NCBI RefSeq assembly: GCF_000514775.1
Contig: NZ_AZWO01000008.1
Coordinates: 124,001 to 188,000, forward strand
Length of the DNA: 64,000 bases
DNA from: Salinispora pacifica CNR114
GTDB taxonomy: Bacteria > Actinomycetota > Actinomycetes > Mycobacteriales > Micromonosporaceae
Direction of reading: 5' to 3'
The translations under genes and the position numbers were made by a program. The notes beneath the pieces were generated by a model that saw only the letters and a list, made by a program, of their open reading frames with translations, was not told where the DNA came from and did no database searches. Of the stretch, positions 1 through 12,643 are shown piece by piece. The number at the start of each line of letters is the position of its first letter. Positions within the stretch are counted from its first letter, which is position 1.

Positions 1-1430
1 GTGACTACAAGGTTGCGGACCTGTCGCTTGCTGAGTTTGGGCGCAAGGAGATTCGGCTCGCCGAGCATGAGATGCCGGGGCTGATGGCGCTTCGGCAGGA
101 GTTTGGGCAGTCGCGGCCGTTGGCTGGTGCGCGGATTTCGGGTTCACTGCACATGACGGTGCAGACGGCCGTGTTGATCGAGACGTTGGTCGTGTTGGGA
201 GCACGGGTCCGATGGGCGTCGTGCAACATCTTCTCCACCCAGGATCATGCCGCTGCCGCGGTGGTGGTGGGTCCGGAGGGCTCCGTGGAGGCGCCGGCGG
301 GTGTGCCGGTCTTCGCCTGGAAGGGCGAGTCGCTGGAGGAGTACTGGTGGTGCACCGAGCAGGCGTTGACCTGGCCGGGTGACGAGGGTCCGAACATGAT
401 CCTCGACGACGGTGGCGACGCCACGCTGCTGGTGCACAAGGGCGTGGAGTTCGAGCGGGCCGGTGCGGTGCCGGCGGCGGGCGCCAATGACAGTGAAGAA
501 TTCACCATGGTCCTGGACCTGCTGCGTCGGTCGCTGGAGCGCGACAGCGGAAAGTGGACCCGGTTGGCGAGCGGCATCCGTGGCGTGACGGAGGAGACGA
601 CCACGGGTGTGCATCGCCTGTATGAGATGCACCGGGCGGGCTCACTGCTGTTCCCGGCGATCAATGTCAATGACGCGGTGACGAAGAGCAAGTTCGACAA
701 CCGGTACGGGTGTCGGCATTCGTTGGTCGACGGGATCAACCGGGCCACCGATGTGTTGATCGGTGGCAAGGTCGCGGTGGTCATCGGCTACGGCGACGTG
801 GGTAAGGGGTGCGCGGAATCGCTGCGCGGCCAGGGAGCCCGCGTGGTGGTGGCTGAGATCGACCCGATCTGTGCGCTCCAGGCGGCGATGGATGGTTACC
901 AGGTCGCCACGGTGGAAGACGTGGTGGAGACCGCCGATATCTTCATCACGGCGACCGGTTGCTTCGATGTGATTACCAACGAGCACATGGCGCGGATGAA
1001 GCACCAGGCGATCGTCGGTAACATCGGGCACTTCGACAATGAGATCGACATGGCGGGGCTGGCGCGTCGGACGGATGTGACGCGAGAGAACATCAAGCCG
1101 CAGGTGGATGTGTGGCGGTTCGATGACGGGCACGCGGTGATCGTGCTCTCGGAGGGGCGGCTGCTGAACCTGGGCAATGCGACCGGCCACCCGTCGTTCG
1201 TGATGTCCAACAGCTTCGCCGACCAGACGATCGCTCAGATCGAGCTGTTCACGAAGACCGACGAGTACCCGACGGGCGTGTACGTGCTGCCGAAGCACCT
1301 GGACGAGAAGGTCGCGCGGCTGCACCTGGACGCGCTGGGTGCGCGGCTGTCAACGTTGACGAAGGAGCAGGCGGCGTACCTCGGGGTGCAGCAGGAGGGT
1401 CCGTTCAAGCCGGACCACTACCGCTACTGA
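1..1430 (+). CDS. ahcY: adenosylhomocysteinase, 5' truncated by window edge
   Basis: S-adenosylhomocysteine hydrolase splits SAH into adenosine and homocysteine and so relieves product inhibition of SAM-dependent methyltransferases. The reading frame is already open at base 3, before the first internal ATG at 72, so the true start lies left of the window and this is a partial gene. The NAD-binding glycine motif GYGDVGKG is encoded near 788-811. [20 protein letters not shown] near the left end and the C-terminus KPDHYRY are typical of the family. The following hairpin (1468-1501) closes the unit. An MTA phosphorylase encoded at 22926-23729 serves the same SAM-recycling economy but is far away. 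Confidence 0.95.
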   Translation, partial: DYKVADLSLAEFGRKEIRLAEHEMPGLMALRQEFGQSRPLAGARISGSLHMTVQTAVLIETLVVLGARVRWASCNIFSTQDHAAAAVVVGPEGSVEAPAGVPVFAWKGESLEEYWWCTEQALTWPGDEGPNMILDDGGDATLLVHKGVEFERAGAVPAAGANDSEEFTMVLDLLRRSLERDSGKWTRLASGIRGVTEETTTGVHRLYEMHRAGSLLFPAINVNDAVTKSKFDNRYGCRHSLVDGINRATDVLIGGKVAVVIGYGDVGKGCAESLRGQGARVVVAEIDPICALQAAMDGYQVATVEDVVETADIFITATGCFDVITNEHMARMKHQAIVGNIGHFDNEIDMAGLARRTDVTRENIKPQVDVWRFDDGHAVIVLSEGRLLNLGNATGHPSFVMSNSFADQTIAQIELFTKTDEYPTGVYVLPKHLDEKVARLHLDALGARLSTLTKEQAAYLGVQQEGPFKPDHYRY

Positions 1431-1467
1431 GGCGCGACGCCCGGCACGGTTAATTATCTCGTGTGTT

Positions 1468-1501
1468 GGCCGGCCCCCGCCCGACCGGGCGGGGGCCGGC
1501 C
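1468..1501 (+). terminator. strong GC hairpin after ahcY
   Basis: A perfect 15-bp inverted repeat (left arm GGCCGGCCCCCGCCC, 4-base loop) lies 38 bases after the ahcY stop. There is no T-tract, as is common for actinobacterial intrinsic terminators. Confidence 0.75.
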
Positions 1502-1715
1502 AGCCCGGGGCGGCCGCTGCTCTCGCCGCCTCCCGGGCGGGCTCGGCTACCCGCCGCCAGCCGGGTGAGCACCGGGATTACACGTTCGGTACTGGCGTCG
1601 GTGGGCGCATCCAGGGATCATGGTGGCAGGCTGGTCCGATCAGCCGACCGCGCGGCCGACGGTGACGTCCGGGCCGCAGGGTGCTGGGTAACGGCGGCCG
1701 ACGGCATCGGTGCCA

Positions 1716-1763
1716 GCGGACGTGGATCCCGCCACGGAGGCGGACGTGGATCCCATGACGGAG
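1716..1763 (+). repeat. 24-bp tandem duplication upstream of mtrA
   Basis: Two adjacent 24-base copies beginning GCGGACGTGGATCCC and ending ACGGAG (1716-1739, 1740-1763) end 22 bases before the mtrA ATG. Nothing else convincing was seen in the 355-base gap 1431-1785 apart from the terminator hairpin; an open frame over 1463-1789 has no family resemblance. The second copy may contribute to the mtrA leader or be a control site; function unknown. Confidence 0.6.
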
Positions 1764-1785
1764 ATGGGGATGGAAGATTAATCCC

Positions 1786-2475
1786 ATGAGAGCTCGGGTA
1801 CTGGTGGTTGACGACGACCCCGCCCTCGCCGAGATGCTGGGCATTGTCCTGCGCAGCGAGGGCTTCCTGCCTTCGTTCGTTGCCGACGGCGAACGTGCCC
1901 TGGCTGCGTTCCGGGAGAACCGGCCGGACATCGTGCTGCTCGACCTCATGCTGCCGGGCATGAGTGGCATTGACGTGGCCCGGTCGATCCGGGGTGAGTC
2001 GGGTGTACCGATCGTCATGCTGACTGCCAAGAGCGACACGGTTGATGTCGTCCTGGGGTTGGAGTCCGGGGCGGACGACTACGTGGTGAAGCCCTTCAAG
2101 CCGAAGGAACTGGTGGCCCGGATGCGGGCCCGGCTACGCCGGGGCGAGGATGCCGCCCCCGAACTGCTCACCATTGGTCCCCCGGGCAACCAGATCACCA
2201 TTGACGTGCCGGCGCATACCGTAAGCCGGAACGGCGAGGAGGTGAAGCTGACGCCGTTGGAGTTCGACCTACTGGTCGCGCTCGCCCGCAAGCCACGGCA
2301 GGTCTTCACCCGGGAGGTCTTGTTGGAGCAGGTCTGGGGATACCGGCACGCTGCCGACACCCGCCTGGTCAACGTGCATGTCCAGCGGCTCCGGGCCAAG
2401 ATCGAGCCAGATCCGGAGCGCCCGGAAATCATCCTCACCGTGCGCGGCGTGGGCTACAAGGCGGGTACCGGATAA
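1786..2475 (+). CDS. mtrA: two-component response regulator MtrA
   Basis: OmpR/PhoB-type response regulator, 229 aa, close to the mycobacterial length. The receiver domain (about 1-115) has the acidic pocket VVDDDP, the phospho-acceptor Asp in LLDLMLPG (about residue 53) and the conserved Lys in YVVKPF. The winged helix (about 130-229) includes LTPLEFDLL and VRGVGYK. MtrA acts in the cytoplasm on genes for cell-wall growth, division and osmotic response. The histidine kinase gene mtrB starts 12 bases downstream, so the pair is co-transcribed. The ATG at 1786 is the natural start because the receiver fold begins at once. Confidence 0.95.
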   Translation: MRARVLVVDDDPALAEMLGIVLRSEGFLPSFVADGERALAAFRENRPDIVLLDLMLPGMSGIDVARSIRGESGVPIVMLTAKSDTVDVVLGLESGADDYVVKPFKPKELVARMRARLRRGEDAAPELLTIGPPGNQITIDVPAHTVSRNGEEVKLTPLEFDLLVALARKPRQVFTREVLLEQVWGYRHAADTRLVNVHVQRLRAKIEPDPERPEIILTVRGVGYKAGTG

Positions 2476-2487
2476 CCTGGCCACACT

Positions 2488-4239
2488 GTGGCCAACTCCC
2501 TGGTTTCCGACCCCACCACGAACGGCTCCCCGCGCCGCCTCGGCGCCGGGGAGCTGTGGCGTGCCGTGGGCGGGTGGGGTGCCCGGCTGGCCAGCGGGCT
2601 GCACCAGGGCTGGCGGCGCTCGTTGCAGGTGCGGGTGGTAACCATCACGCTCCTCGCCTCCAGCCTGCTGGTTGGTGGCTTCGCCTACCTCATCGCAGAC
2701 AAGATCACTAACATCCTGCTGGAGAACGCCGAAGCCGATGTGCAGGACCGGCTGAACAGCGGTGCGGCGTACGCGGCCAAACAGCTCGGGCTCTACCACA
2801 AGCCAGAAGAGGCGCAGTTCCAGGAGACCGTTGACGGGACGGTGAACTACCTGGCCGGCGGCGGCCCCCAGCAGGCGACCGGGGTGGTGGTCGCCCTGAT
2901 CGCGGACAACGCCGAGGGAGTGATCCAACCCCGAACCGCCCCGGCGGTGAACAACTTCGGTTCGTTGATCAGCCCGGAGCTGCGCGCCACCGTCGCCGCG
3001 GGTGAGGTCGCCAGTCAGATCAGCACCGGCCGACTCGGTGAGACCGATACGAAGTATCTGGCCTACGGCTCGCCGGTGCCGACCCAGTTCGGTCAGGTCG
3101 AGCTCTACTACCTCGTTCCGTTGACCCGGCAGGACGAGACCGCCGCCGACGCCCGGGCGACCGTGGTCGGGACCGGTGTCGCCCTGGTAGTGCTGCTTGG
3201 GCTGCTCGCCGCCCTGGTGACCCGGCTGGTGGTGACGCCGGTCCGGGTGGCCGCCCGGACCGCGCAACGCCTCTCCGCCGGCCTGCTCGACCAGCGGATG
3301 GCGGTAAACGGCGAGGACGATCTGGCGCTGCTCGCCGAGTCCTTCAACCAGATGGCGACCAACCTGCAACGGCAGATCCTCCGGTTGGAGGAGATGTCGC
3401 GGCTGCAACGCCGCTTCACCTCGGATGTCTCGCACGAGCTGCGGACTCCGTTGACCACGGTCCGGATGGCCGCAGACCTGATCTTCGCTGAGCGGGATGA
3501 GTTCGACCCGGCCGTGGCCCGGAGCGCCGAGTTGCTCCAGACGGAGCTGGACCGGTTCGAGGAACTGCTGACCGACCTGCTGGAGATCAGTCGATTCGAC
3601 GCCGGCTTCGCCGCGCTGGACGCCGAACCCACCGACCTGGTGCCGGTCGTACACCGGGTGGTGGGTCGGCTGGCCGGCCTCGCCGAGCGGGTCGGGGTCA
3701 CTGTCGAGCTGGATCTGCCGGGTAACCCGGTCATCGCCGAGGTCGACCCGCGTCGCGTCGAGCGGGTGCTGCGGAACCTGGTCGGCAACGCCGTCGAGCA
3801 CGGCGAGGGTAAACCGGTGCGCATCACCCTGGGAGTGGACGACACCGCGGTGGCGGTCACTGTGCGCGACCGTGGGTTGGGGCTCAAACCCGGGGAGGAG
3901 AAGTTGATTTTCAACCGGTTCTGGCGGGCCGACCCGTCGCGGGCCCGACAGACCGGGGGCACCGGGTTGGGCCTGTCGATCAGCCTGGAGGACGCTCGGC
4001 TGCACCGCGGGTGGCTGGAGGCGTGGGGCGCGCCAGGGCAGGGGGCCCAGTTCCGGCTCACCCTGCCGGCGCGGGCCGGCGACCGGCTGACCTCCTCGCC
4101 GCTGCGACTGGTTCCCGCCGACGTGCGGCTGCCGTGTGGTGGCCCACGCGAGGGCGGCCTGCTCGCCATTGGTCCGGGCAGCGCGGGGGCGCTGGCGGTC
4201 GGTCCCGCACCGACCGATGGCGCGGAGGCCCGGCCGTGA
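2488..4239 (+). CDS. mtrB: sensor histidine kinase MtrB
   Basis: Membrane histidine kinase, 583 aa, GTG start, partner of MtrA. Order: a first membrane segment near residues 50-72, an extracytoplasmic sensor region, a second membrane segment near 225-250, HAMP, the HisKA phospho-acceptor box DVSHELRTPLTTVR (about 312-325), then an ATP-binding domain with N box NLVGNAVEHG, G1-type DRGLGL and G2-type GGTGLGLSI. The C-terminal ~60 residues after the kinase are Gly/Pro/Ala-rich. Its TGA overlaps the GTG of lpqB (GTGA), which indicates translational coupling. Confidence 0.95.
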   Translation: MANSLVSDPTTNGSPRRLGAGELWRAVGGWGARLASGLHQGWRRSLQVRVVTITLLASSLLVGGFAYLIADKITNILLENAEADVQDRLNSGAAYAAKQLGLYHKPEEAQFQETVDGTVNYLAGGGPQQATGVVVALIADNAEGVIQPRTAPAVNNFGSLISPELRATVAAGEVASQISTGRLGETDTKYLAYGSPVPTQFGQVELYYLVPLTRQDETAADARATVVGTGVALVVLLGLLAALVTRLVVTPVRVAARTAQRLSAGLLDQRMAVNGEDDLALLAESFNQMATNLQRQILRLEEMSRLQRRFTSDVSHELRTPLTTVRMAADLIFAERDEFDPAVARSAELLQTELDRFEELLTDLLEISRFDAGFAALDAEPTDLVPVVHRVVGRLAGLAERVGVTVELDLPGNPVIAEVDPRRVERVLRNLVGNAVEHGEGKPVRITLGVDDTAVAVTVRDRGLGLKPGEEKLIFNRFWRADPSRARQTGGTGLGLSISLEDARLHRGWLEAWGAPGQGAQFRLTLPARAGDRLTSSPLRLVPADVRLPCGGPREGGLLAIGPGSAGALAVGPAPTDGAEARP

Positions 4240-6005
4240 GCCGCCAGGTGCTCGCCGGCCTACTCGGTGGCGTTCTCCTCGTCACCGCGGCCGGTTGCGG
4301 GATCCCGGGGGAGACCGAGGTGCGCATCGAGGGCCCCGGTCCGGCGGCCGAGACGGGCGCGAGCAGCGGGGGCAGGCACGAGCCGCCGTCTCGTACCGCG
4401 GCCGACCGCCGGGAAGAGTTCGTCGACAACTTCCTCGCCGCCGCAGCCGGGGAGCCGGGTGGGGCGTACGACCGGGTTAGTGAGTTCGTCGTTCCCGAGG
4501 ATCGAGCCCGGTTGCCGCGGAAAGAGGGGAGCGAGGTCGCGCTGACCGTGGTGCGGCTGCTGGAGGAGCCGGTGATCGTCCCCGGGCCGGAGGAGATCCA
4601 GGTCACCCTCACGGTGCAGCAGGTCGGGCAGCTGACCGCCGACGGGGTGCTGGCGCCACCGGAGGCCACCCCGGCGACGTACGAATTCGGCCTGCGCCCG
4701 TTCGCGCCGGAGGGTGGGGACGACGTTGAGTGGTATGTGACGAATCCACCGAACGTGCTCCTGCTCAGCATCGAGGCGCTGCAGCAGTACTACACGCCCT
4801 GGACGATCTACTTCTGGAGTTCGGACCGGCTGCGCCTGGTGCCGGACCAGCGCTATCTGGCGCGCGCCGTGCCCGAGGACCGGCTGGTCAGCGAGGTCGT
4901 TCGGTGGCTGGTCGGTGGCCACTCCACCTGGCTGAAGCGGGCGATCAGCGGGTTGCCAGACGGTACCAATTTGATCAACAACGCCACCCGGACGGACGAC
5001 CGCTGGGAGGTCAACCTCGACATGGCCGGTACGGACAGAACCTGGCTGAATCTGCTCGCCACCCAGCTTGTGTGGTCGCTGCCGGAGCTGACCGGGCAGC
5101 TCGAGCTGAAGATCCGCAACCAGTCGCAGGTGATCATCAAGGATGTGGGGGAGCACCGGAGGCTGAATCCGGTGTATCAGGTCAACCCCATCGCGGAGCC
5201 CTTCTGCGTCTACGAGGGGGCGATCCGATCCCTCGGCCCGACAGCTGAGCCGGTGACGACGGACGCGAACGACAAGGTGCTCTCGGCCGGTATCAGCTAC
5301 TCCGGGCAACGCATCCTCGCGGCACTCGCGGTTGATGCCGGGGACGGGCGGCAGCGACTCGCGGTCGAGGTCGGATCCGCCCCCCTCACCTCGTTCACCG
5401 TGAGTCAGGAGACGTTCCAGACGGTGGCTCGTCCGGTCTGGCTGCGTTCGGCGCAACCGCAGCGGCCGGTTGGCCTGGTCGTCGCCGATGGCCAGCTGTA
5501 CCGCTTTGACGAGGCGGCCAAGCTGGAGCCGGTGCAGCTGAGCCTCGGGGGCGTGACAGCGGTGGCCGGTGCCCTGGAGGGACATCGACTCGCGATCGTC
5601 AGCGAAGGTGAGCTCTACCTGGCCGCGGTGAGCCACGATGGGGACACCCTCGCCGTCGGGCCGCCCCGCCGGACCCACACCTCCCTCAGCGGGCTCACCG
5701 CAGTCGACTGGTACGGCGAGAACAGTCTGGTGGTGGCCGGTTCGAAGGGCGGCAAACGAGTGCTCTACGAGGTCGGAGTGGATGGGTCCCGGGAGACCAA
5801 GCTGCATGTCACCGGCGCCATCGTGACGCATCTGGCGGCGTACCCGGCGCATCCGGAGGCCCCGTACGGCATGGTGATGTATGAGGCCAACGATGTGGCG
5901 TACCAGGGCTTTCCGTTCAAGCGGATCACCCCGGACCAGGTACGGGACCTCACGCCGAACGACGCGCAGACCAGCGACCCGTCCGCGCCCCTCCTGCTCT
6001 TCTGA
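4236..6005 (+). CDS. lpqB: lipoprotein LpqB
   Basis: Exported lipoprotein of 589 aa, encoded with MtrAB as in mycobacteria, where LpqB modulates MtrB signalling. The N-terminus has a short basic and hydrophobic signal followed by the lipobox LVTAAGC, so the mature protein should start at Cys about 20. A GerMN-like central region and a C-terminal beta-propeller-like region are expected for the family and fit the length. An open frame extends upstream to 4011, but the GTG at 4236, overlapping the mtrB stop, gives the proper signal peptide and is chosen. Confidence 0.93.
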   Translation: MSRQVLAGLLGGVLLVTAAGCGIPGETEVRIEGPGPAAETGASSGGRHEPPSRTAADRREEFVDNFLAAAAGEPGGAYDRVSEFVVPEDRARLPRKEGSEVALTVVRLLEEPVIVPGPEEIQVTLTVQQVGQLTADGVLAPPEATPATYEFGLRPFAPEGGDDVEWYVTNPPNVLLLSIEALQQYYTPWTIYFWSSDRLRLVPDQRYLARAVPEDRLVSEVVRWLVGGHSTWLKRAISGLPDGTNLINNATRTDDRWEVNLDMAGTDRTWLNLLATQLVWSLPELTGQLELKIRNQSQVIIKDVGEHRRLNPVYQVNPIAEPFCVYEGAIRSLGPTAEPVTTDANDKVLSAGISYSGQRILAALAVDAGDGRQRLAVEVGSAPLTSFTVSQETFQTVARPVWLRSAQPQRPVGLVVADGQLYRFDEAAKLEPVQLSLGGVTAVAGALEGHRLAIVSEGELYLAAVSHDGDTLAVGPPRRTHTSLSGLTAVDWYGENSLVVAGSKGGKRVLYEVGVDGSRETKLHVTGAIVTHLAAYPAHPEAPYGMVMYEANDVAYQGFPFKRITPDQVRDLTPNDAQTSDPSAPLLLF

Positions 6006-6008
6006 TCA

Positions 6009-6713
6009 GTGATGCGGGGCCTCGGTCAAGTCGTCCAGGACCTCGGCGCACTGGTGCTGCCGGTGGAGTGCGCCGGATGTCGGGACCGGCGACCCGGGCT
6101 GCGGCACGGTGTCTGCCCGGAGTGCGTCGCGGCGCTGGGCGACCTGCGTCCGCGGCCGGTACGCCCGACACCGGCTCCGGAGGGGCTGCCGCCCTGCGTG
6201 GCACTCGGCCCCTACACGGGCCCGCTGCGCGAGGTGCTGCTCGCCTACAAGGACCATGGCCGGCACGGGCTGGCTCGGCCGTTGGGCGCGCTGCTCGCCG
6301 AGGTGGTGGCGGTCGCGGTCGGCCCGGTGCGCCCGGTGTTGTTGGTGCCGGTGCCCGACACCCCGGCTGCGGCGCGGGCCCGGTACGGCGATCACCTCAG
6401 CCGGTTGGCCCGGCACTGCGCGGACCGGTTGCGGCGGGCCGGCTGGCCGGTCGAGGTCCGTTCCGCGGTGCGGGCGCTGCCCCGGCCGGACTCGGTGACG
6501 TTGGACAGCGCGGGCCGGGCGGCGTCGGCCGCCGCGGCGTTTCGGACCCGGCGCCGGTGGCGGCCGATGTCGGCGGGTGCGGCGCTGGTTGTCGTGGACG
6601 ACATCGTCACCACCGGCTCGACGCTCGCCGCGGTGAGCCGGGTGCTGACCGCGACTGGCCGGGTGCCCTCGGTTGCGGCGGTGCTTGCGGCGACCGAGCG
6701 GAGGCGCCGGTAA
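6009..6713 (+). CDS. ComF family phosphoribosyltransferase-like protein
   Basis: 234 aa. The N-terminus carries a CxxC pair (CAGCRDR, CPEC) like the zinc-binding start of ComF proteins. The PRPP-binding loop is VVVDDIVTTGSTL near residues 197-209. Family members in naturally competent bacteria help import DNA; the role in actinobacteria is not settled. It starts 3 bases after lpqB, so it belongs to the same transcription unit. GTG 6009 or ATG 6012 could be the start. Confidence 0.85.
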   Translation: MMRGLGQVVQDLGALVLPVECAGCRDRRPGLRHGVCPECVAALGDLRPRPVRPTPAPEGLPPCVALGPYTGPLREVLLAYKDHGRHGLARPLGALLAEVVAVAVGPVRPVLLVPVPDTPAAARARYGDHLSRLARHCADRLRRAGWPVEVRSAVRALPRPDSVTLDSAGRAASAAAAFRTRRRWRPMSAGAALVVVDDIVTTGSTLAAVSRVLTATGRVPSVAAVLAATERRRR

Positions 6714-6958
6714 CCGGCCGTAATTTTCTTCTCCCCTGGTGAACGATTCACGAAAAATCCTGGACTGTCCTGAAAACCAGGGGTGACGGTCGGCCGAACA
6801 GGAGTTAGCGTTCTGCTGTCGGGGGAAGTAGGAGTTCTCCCACCTCCCGGCGGTGAAGGGAGGCGTAGCCGCACTGACCGGTCGACGCTGAGAGTGGGAC
6901 CGTCCCGAGGGCGCGACCGGGGTACCGCAGTAACGACCATCCGAACGAGGGAGGTCAC

Positions 6959-7585
6959 GTGGACATCGTGGTCAAGGGCCGGAACGTCGAAGTTCCAGAT
7001 CATTTCCGGGTGCACGTAGCGGAGAAGCTCGCCAAGATCGAACGCTACGATCACAAGATCATCCGGGTCGATGTCGAGCTGTTCCATGAGCGCAATCCGC
7101 GTCAGGCGGACCACTGCCAGCGGGTGGAGATCACCTGCGTTTCGCGGGGCCCGGTGATGCGGGCCGAGGCGGGCACGAGCGACTTCTACAGCGCGCTCGA
7201 CGCGGCCATTGCCCGACTGGACGCCCGGATGCGCCGGGCGGCCGACCGCCGTCGGGTCCACCACGGCCGGCACGCCCCCATCTCCGTCGCCGCCGCCACC
7301 GCCGGCCTTCCGGTGACCGACCTCGTCGCCGGGCCCCTGTCCGCCGACGCCGCCACGTCGACGGCGGTTGCCGAGCGGGCCGAGGAGGAGCGCGACGACC
7401 AGCCGTGGCACATCGCCCGGGAGAAGGTCCACCCTGCCGAGCCGATGACCATTGACGATGCCCTGTTCCAGATGGAGCTGGTCGGGCACGACTTCTACCT
7501 GTTCCAGGACAAAGAGTCCGGGCGGCCCAGCGTCGTCTATCGGCGGCATGCCTACGACTACGGGATCATCTCCCTGGCCGTCTGA
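6959..7585 (+). CDS. hpf: ribosome hibernation promoting factor HPF (long form)
   Basis: 208 aa, the long HPF form that dimerises 70S ribosomes into 100S particles in stationary phase. The N-terminal S30AE/YfiA domain (about 1-110) is followed by a linker and a C-terminal dimerisation domain (about 150-205) with VHPAEPMTIDDALFQMELVG and HDFYLFQD. The GTG at 6959 is preceded by a good Shine-Dalgarno GAGGGAGG and gives the usual first strand MDIVVKGRNVEV. The 245-base upstream gap suggests its own promoter. Confidence 0.94.
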   Translation: MDIVVKGRNVEVPDHFRVHVAEKLAKIERYDHKIIRVDVELFHERNPRQADHCQRVEITCVSRGPVMRAEAGTSDFYSALDAAIARLDARMRRAADRRRVHHGRHAPISVAAATAGLPVTDLVAGPLSADAATSTAVAERAEEERDDQPWHIAREKVHPAEPMTIDDALFQMELVGHDFYLFQDKESGRPSVVYRRHAYDYGIISLAV

Positions 7586-7636
7586 CGCCCCAGGTCCGGG
7601 CCGAGCGCACCGGTGACCGGCCCGGGCCCGGGCCGG

Positions 7637-8773
7637 TCACCGGCTCAGCGTGCTCCGGTTGCCCTGGGTCAGGTCACCCGGGAGCAGGCCGAAGAGCGTG
7701 CTGTCCCGCCGCGGCCCGTCGCCGGCGGGGAAGCGCCCGCGTACCCGGCCCTCCCGGTGGAACCCGGCCCGTTCCAACACCCGCTCCGAGGCGATATTGC
7801 CGGCGTGGGTGTCCGCCCAGATCCGGCCGAGTTGGACCTCGGTGAATCCCCACTCGGCGAGCAGCCGGACCGCACGGCTGGCGTACCCGAGTCCGCGCCA
7901 GGCCGGCAGCAGGCCGTAGCCGACCATGCCCTGTCGGAACTGCGGATGGTCCAGGACCAGTTGGCAGATGCCGGCGGTGGCCCCGCTGCTCGCGTCGATG
8001 ATGACCAGGTTCGCGACCTGGTCCCGCAGCCATTGGGACTGCACCTCCCGGCAGTTCCGTTCGATGTCCGCCCGCCGCGGCGGCTCCGGCGGCACCAGGA
8101 CGGCGACCGTCTCGGGCTGGGTGTGCAGGTGGTACATGGCCTTCGCGTGCTGCGGGCCGCGCGGCCGGAGCTCCACCACGCCGTCGGTGAGCCGGCCGTC
8201 GGGTAGGTCCGGCAGCAACCGCGGAGTCGGCCCCGGGGGGTCGTCGGCGAGCCGCGCCCAGGTGAGGAGATCAGCCCGCTCGCCGTCCCGGCCGCGGCTC
8301 GCCAACCGGCGTACGCCCTCGGGGCGGAAGCCGGCGGCCAGCGCCACCCGCTGGCTGGCGATGTTCTCCGGGACGGTGAGGAGCTCCAGCCGACGGATCC
8401 CGCTGGCGAACGCCCGGTCGGCGAGGGTCTGGGTCGCCGCAGTGGCGACGCCGCGTCCCCGCGCCCACGGGGCGACCCAGTAACCGATCGCCGCCTCCTG
8501 GCGGCTGGGGGCCGGGTCGTTCAACCCGACCGTGCCGAGGAGCCGATCCGTTTCGCGATCCGTGATGGCGTACGCGGCCCCACCGCCGGCCCAGGCCGCG
8601 GGCGCCCCTTGGGTGATCCACCACCGGGCGTCCGCCTCGGTGTACGGCGACGGCAGCGCTGGCAGGAACTGCTGGACCAGCGGGTCGGAGCAGGCGGCCA
8701 CGGTGTCGGGGATGTCCCCGAGGTGGGGCAGACGCAGCCTGATCCCGGGCCCGTCGATGGTCTCCGGGGTCAT
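7637..8773 (-). CDS. tandem GNAT N-acetyltransferase
   Basis: 378 aa protein containing two RimJ/RimL-type GNAT domains. The first (about 8-170) has the acetyl-CoA loop WARGRGVATAA and the C-terminal signature NIASQRVALAAGF. The second (about 205-365) has WRGLGYASRAVRLL and NIASERVLERAGF. Two fused half-proteins of this kind usually arise by duplication; the substrate cannot be deduced. Transcribed divergently from secA. Confidence 0.85.
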   Translation of the reverse strand: MTPETIDGPGIRLRLPHLGDIPDTVAACSDPLVQQFLPALPSPYTEADARWWITQGAPAAWAGGGAAYAITDRETDRLLGTVGLNDPAPSRQEAAIGYWVAPWARGRGVATAATQTLADRAFASGIRRLELLTVPENIASQRVALAAGFRPEGVRRLASRGRDGERADLLTWARLADDPPGPTPRLLPDLPDGRLTDGVVELRPRGPQHAKAMYHLHTQPETVAVLVPPEPPRRADIERNCREVQSQWLRDQVANLVIIDASSGATAGICQLVLDHPQFRQGMVGYGLLPAWRGLGYASRAVRLLAEWGFTEVQLGRIWADTHAGNIASERVLERAGFHREGRVRGRFPAGDGPRRDSTLFGLLPGDLTQGNRSTLSR

Positions 8774-9009
8774 GCCGCCTCCGGCCCGGGCGCGGTGTCG
8801 ATCGGTCCGGACCCGGTCTCGATCCGCCCCGGCCCGGTCTCGGTTCCGGCCGGCCGCGCCGCGGGGAGGTCTCCCTCCAGGTCATTGATCTCGATTCGTC
8901 TCACCCGAGTCATCGTGCCGGACCGTTCGCCCACGGCGTAACCGGATTAGTCCGCCCGCTCGAACCGAGTGCGTTATGTCCGCTTCGGCGGAGTGGACCC
9001 CGCCACCAG

Positions 9010-9039
9010 TGACCATCGCCGCGATGGAGCGCCTACGAT
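9010..9039 (+). promoter_or_regulatory. candidate secA promoter
   Basis: TACGAT at 9034-9039 fits a housekeeping -10 (TANNNT), with a weak TGACCA -35 at 9010-9015 (18-base spacer). It would give a leader of about 25 bases to the GTG at 9071. The rest of the divergent gap 8774-9070 holds a GC-rich 21-base imperfect tandem repeat (8798-8839). Confidence 0.35.
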
Positions 9040-9070
9040 GGGTCGAGACTGTCTAGGGGAGCGTTGATCC

Positions 9071-11986
<2,916 letters not shown>

Positions 11987-11993
11987 CCGACCT

Positions 11994-12032
11994 GTGAAAA
12001 GGTGCGCACGCAACGCGTGCGCACCTTTTCAC
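11994..12032. terminator. bidirectional terminator between secA and the Rv3235-like gene
   Basis: An 18-bp perfect inverted repeat with a 3-base loop (arm GTGAAAAGGTGCGCACGC). It has A-rich and T-rich ends on both strands, so it can stop transcription from both converging genes. The right arm contains the stop codon of the minus-strand gene. Confidence 0.9.
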
Positions 12033-12622
12033 AGCACGTTGAGCGCGGTGCAGAGCCAGCTGCCGCGGCGCTGTTCGAGGCGGATCGCCATCGCCCAGGT
12101 CCTGCCGGCTGGCCCGGCCAGCACGGCGGCCGCCTCGACGGCCGCGGCTCGTGGCTCGCATACCCGCAGCCGGCGGAGGCGCGTGCCGGGCCGGGTGGAG
12201 CGGCGTCGCACCGGCCCCGCGCGGGCGGTGGCGCGGGTCAACTCGGCCGCCAGCTCGGCAGCCCGGCTTGGATCGAGTAGTCGGCGCAGTTGGCTGTGGG
12301 GTCGATAGCCGTTGATCACCTCCAGGCAGGTGGTGACGAACCGATGCGCGACCCGGGTCGCCTCCGGGGTGGCGGTGGCCAGCGCTGTGGCGGGCATTCG
12401 GGTCGGTGCGCGTCGGGGCCGGGCTGGGCCCGGACCGGCCCCGGGACCTGGGTTGGGCGAGCGGGGCAGCGGGCCTGGGCCTAGCCGAAACAGGTCGAGC
12501 GCGAGTTGGCCGTCGATCGGCCAGTGGGCGGGGTCGTCCTCAACGCAGGGCGGGTCGATGGACGGGGCCGGGCGAAGTCGGACGGGGGGACGAGTCGGCT
12601 CGGGGCGGCGGACAGCAGACAT
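12029..12622 (-). CDS. Rv3235-like actinobacterial protein
   Basis: 197 aa from the ATG at 12622. The N-terminal half is Pro/Arg-rich. The C-terminal half, with ARVAHRFVTTCLEVINGYRP followed by LRRLLDPSRA and ending in MAIRLEQRRGSWLCTALNVL, resembles the Rv3235 family found next to secA in actinobacteria. Function unknown. A longer frame to 12703 exists, but the 12622 start has GGAGGG just upstream and leaves the GGCAAAC operator outside the gene. Confidence 0.65.
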   Translation of the reverse strand: MSAVRRPEPTRPPVRLRPAPSIDPPCVEDDPAHWPIDGQLALDLFRLGPGPLPRSPNPGPGAGPGPARPRRAPTRMPATALATATPEATRVAHRFVTTCLEVINGYRPHSQLRRLLDPSRAAELAAELTRATARAGPVRRRSTRPGTRLRRLRVCEPRAAAVEAAAVLAGPAGRTWAMAIRLEQRRGSWLCTALNVL

Positions 12623-12643
12623 CCCAGCCCTCCAAATCCTTGT

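Noticed and set aside
1463..1789. 108-codon open frame between ahcY and mtrA
   Set aside because: Runs through the terminator hairpin and the 24-bp tandem repeat, has no ribosome binding site and no protein-like character.
2269..4005. 578-codon open frame opposite mtrB
   Set aside because: Antisense shadow; mtrB has full kinase motifs on the plus strand.
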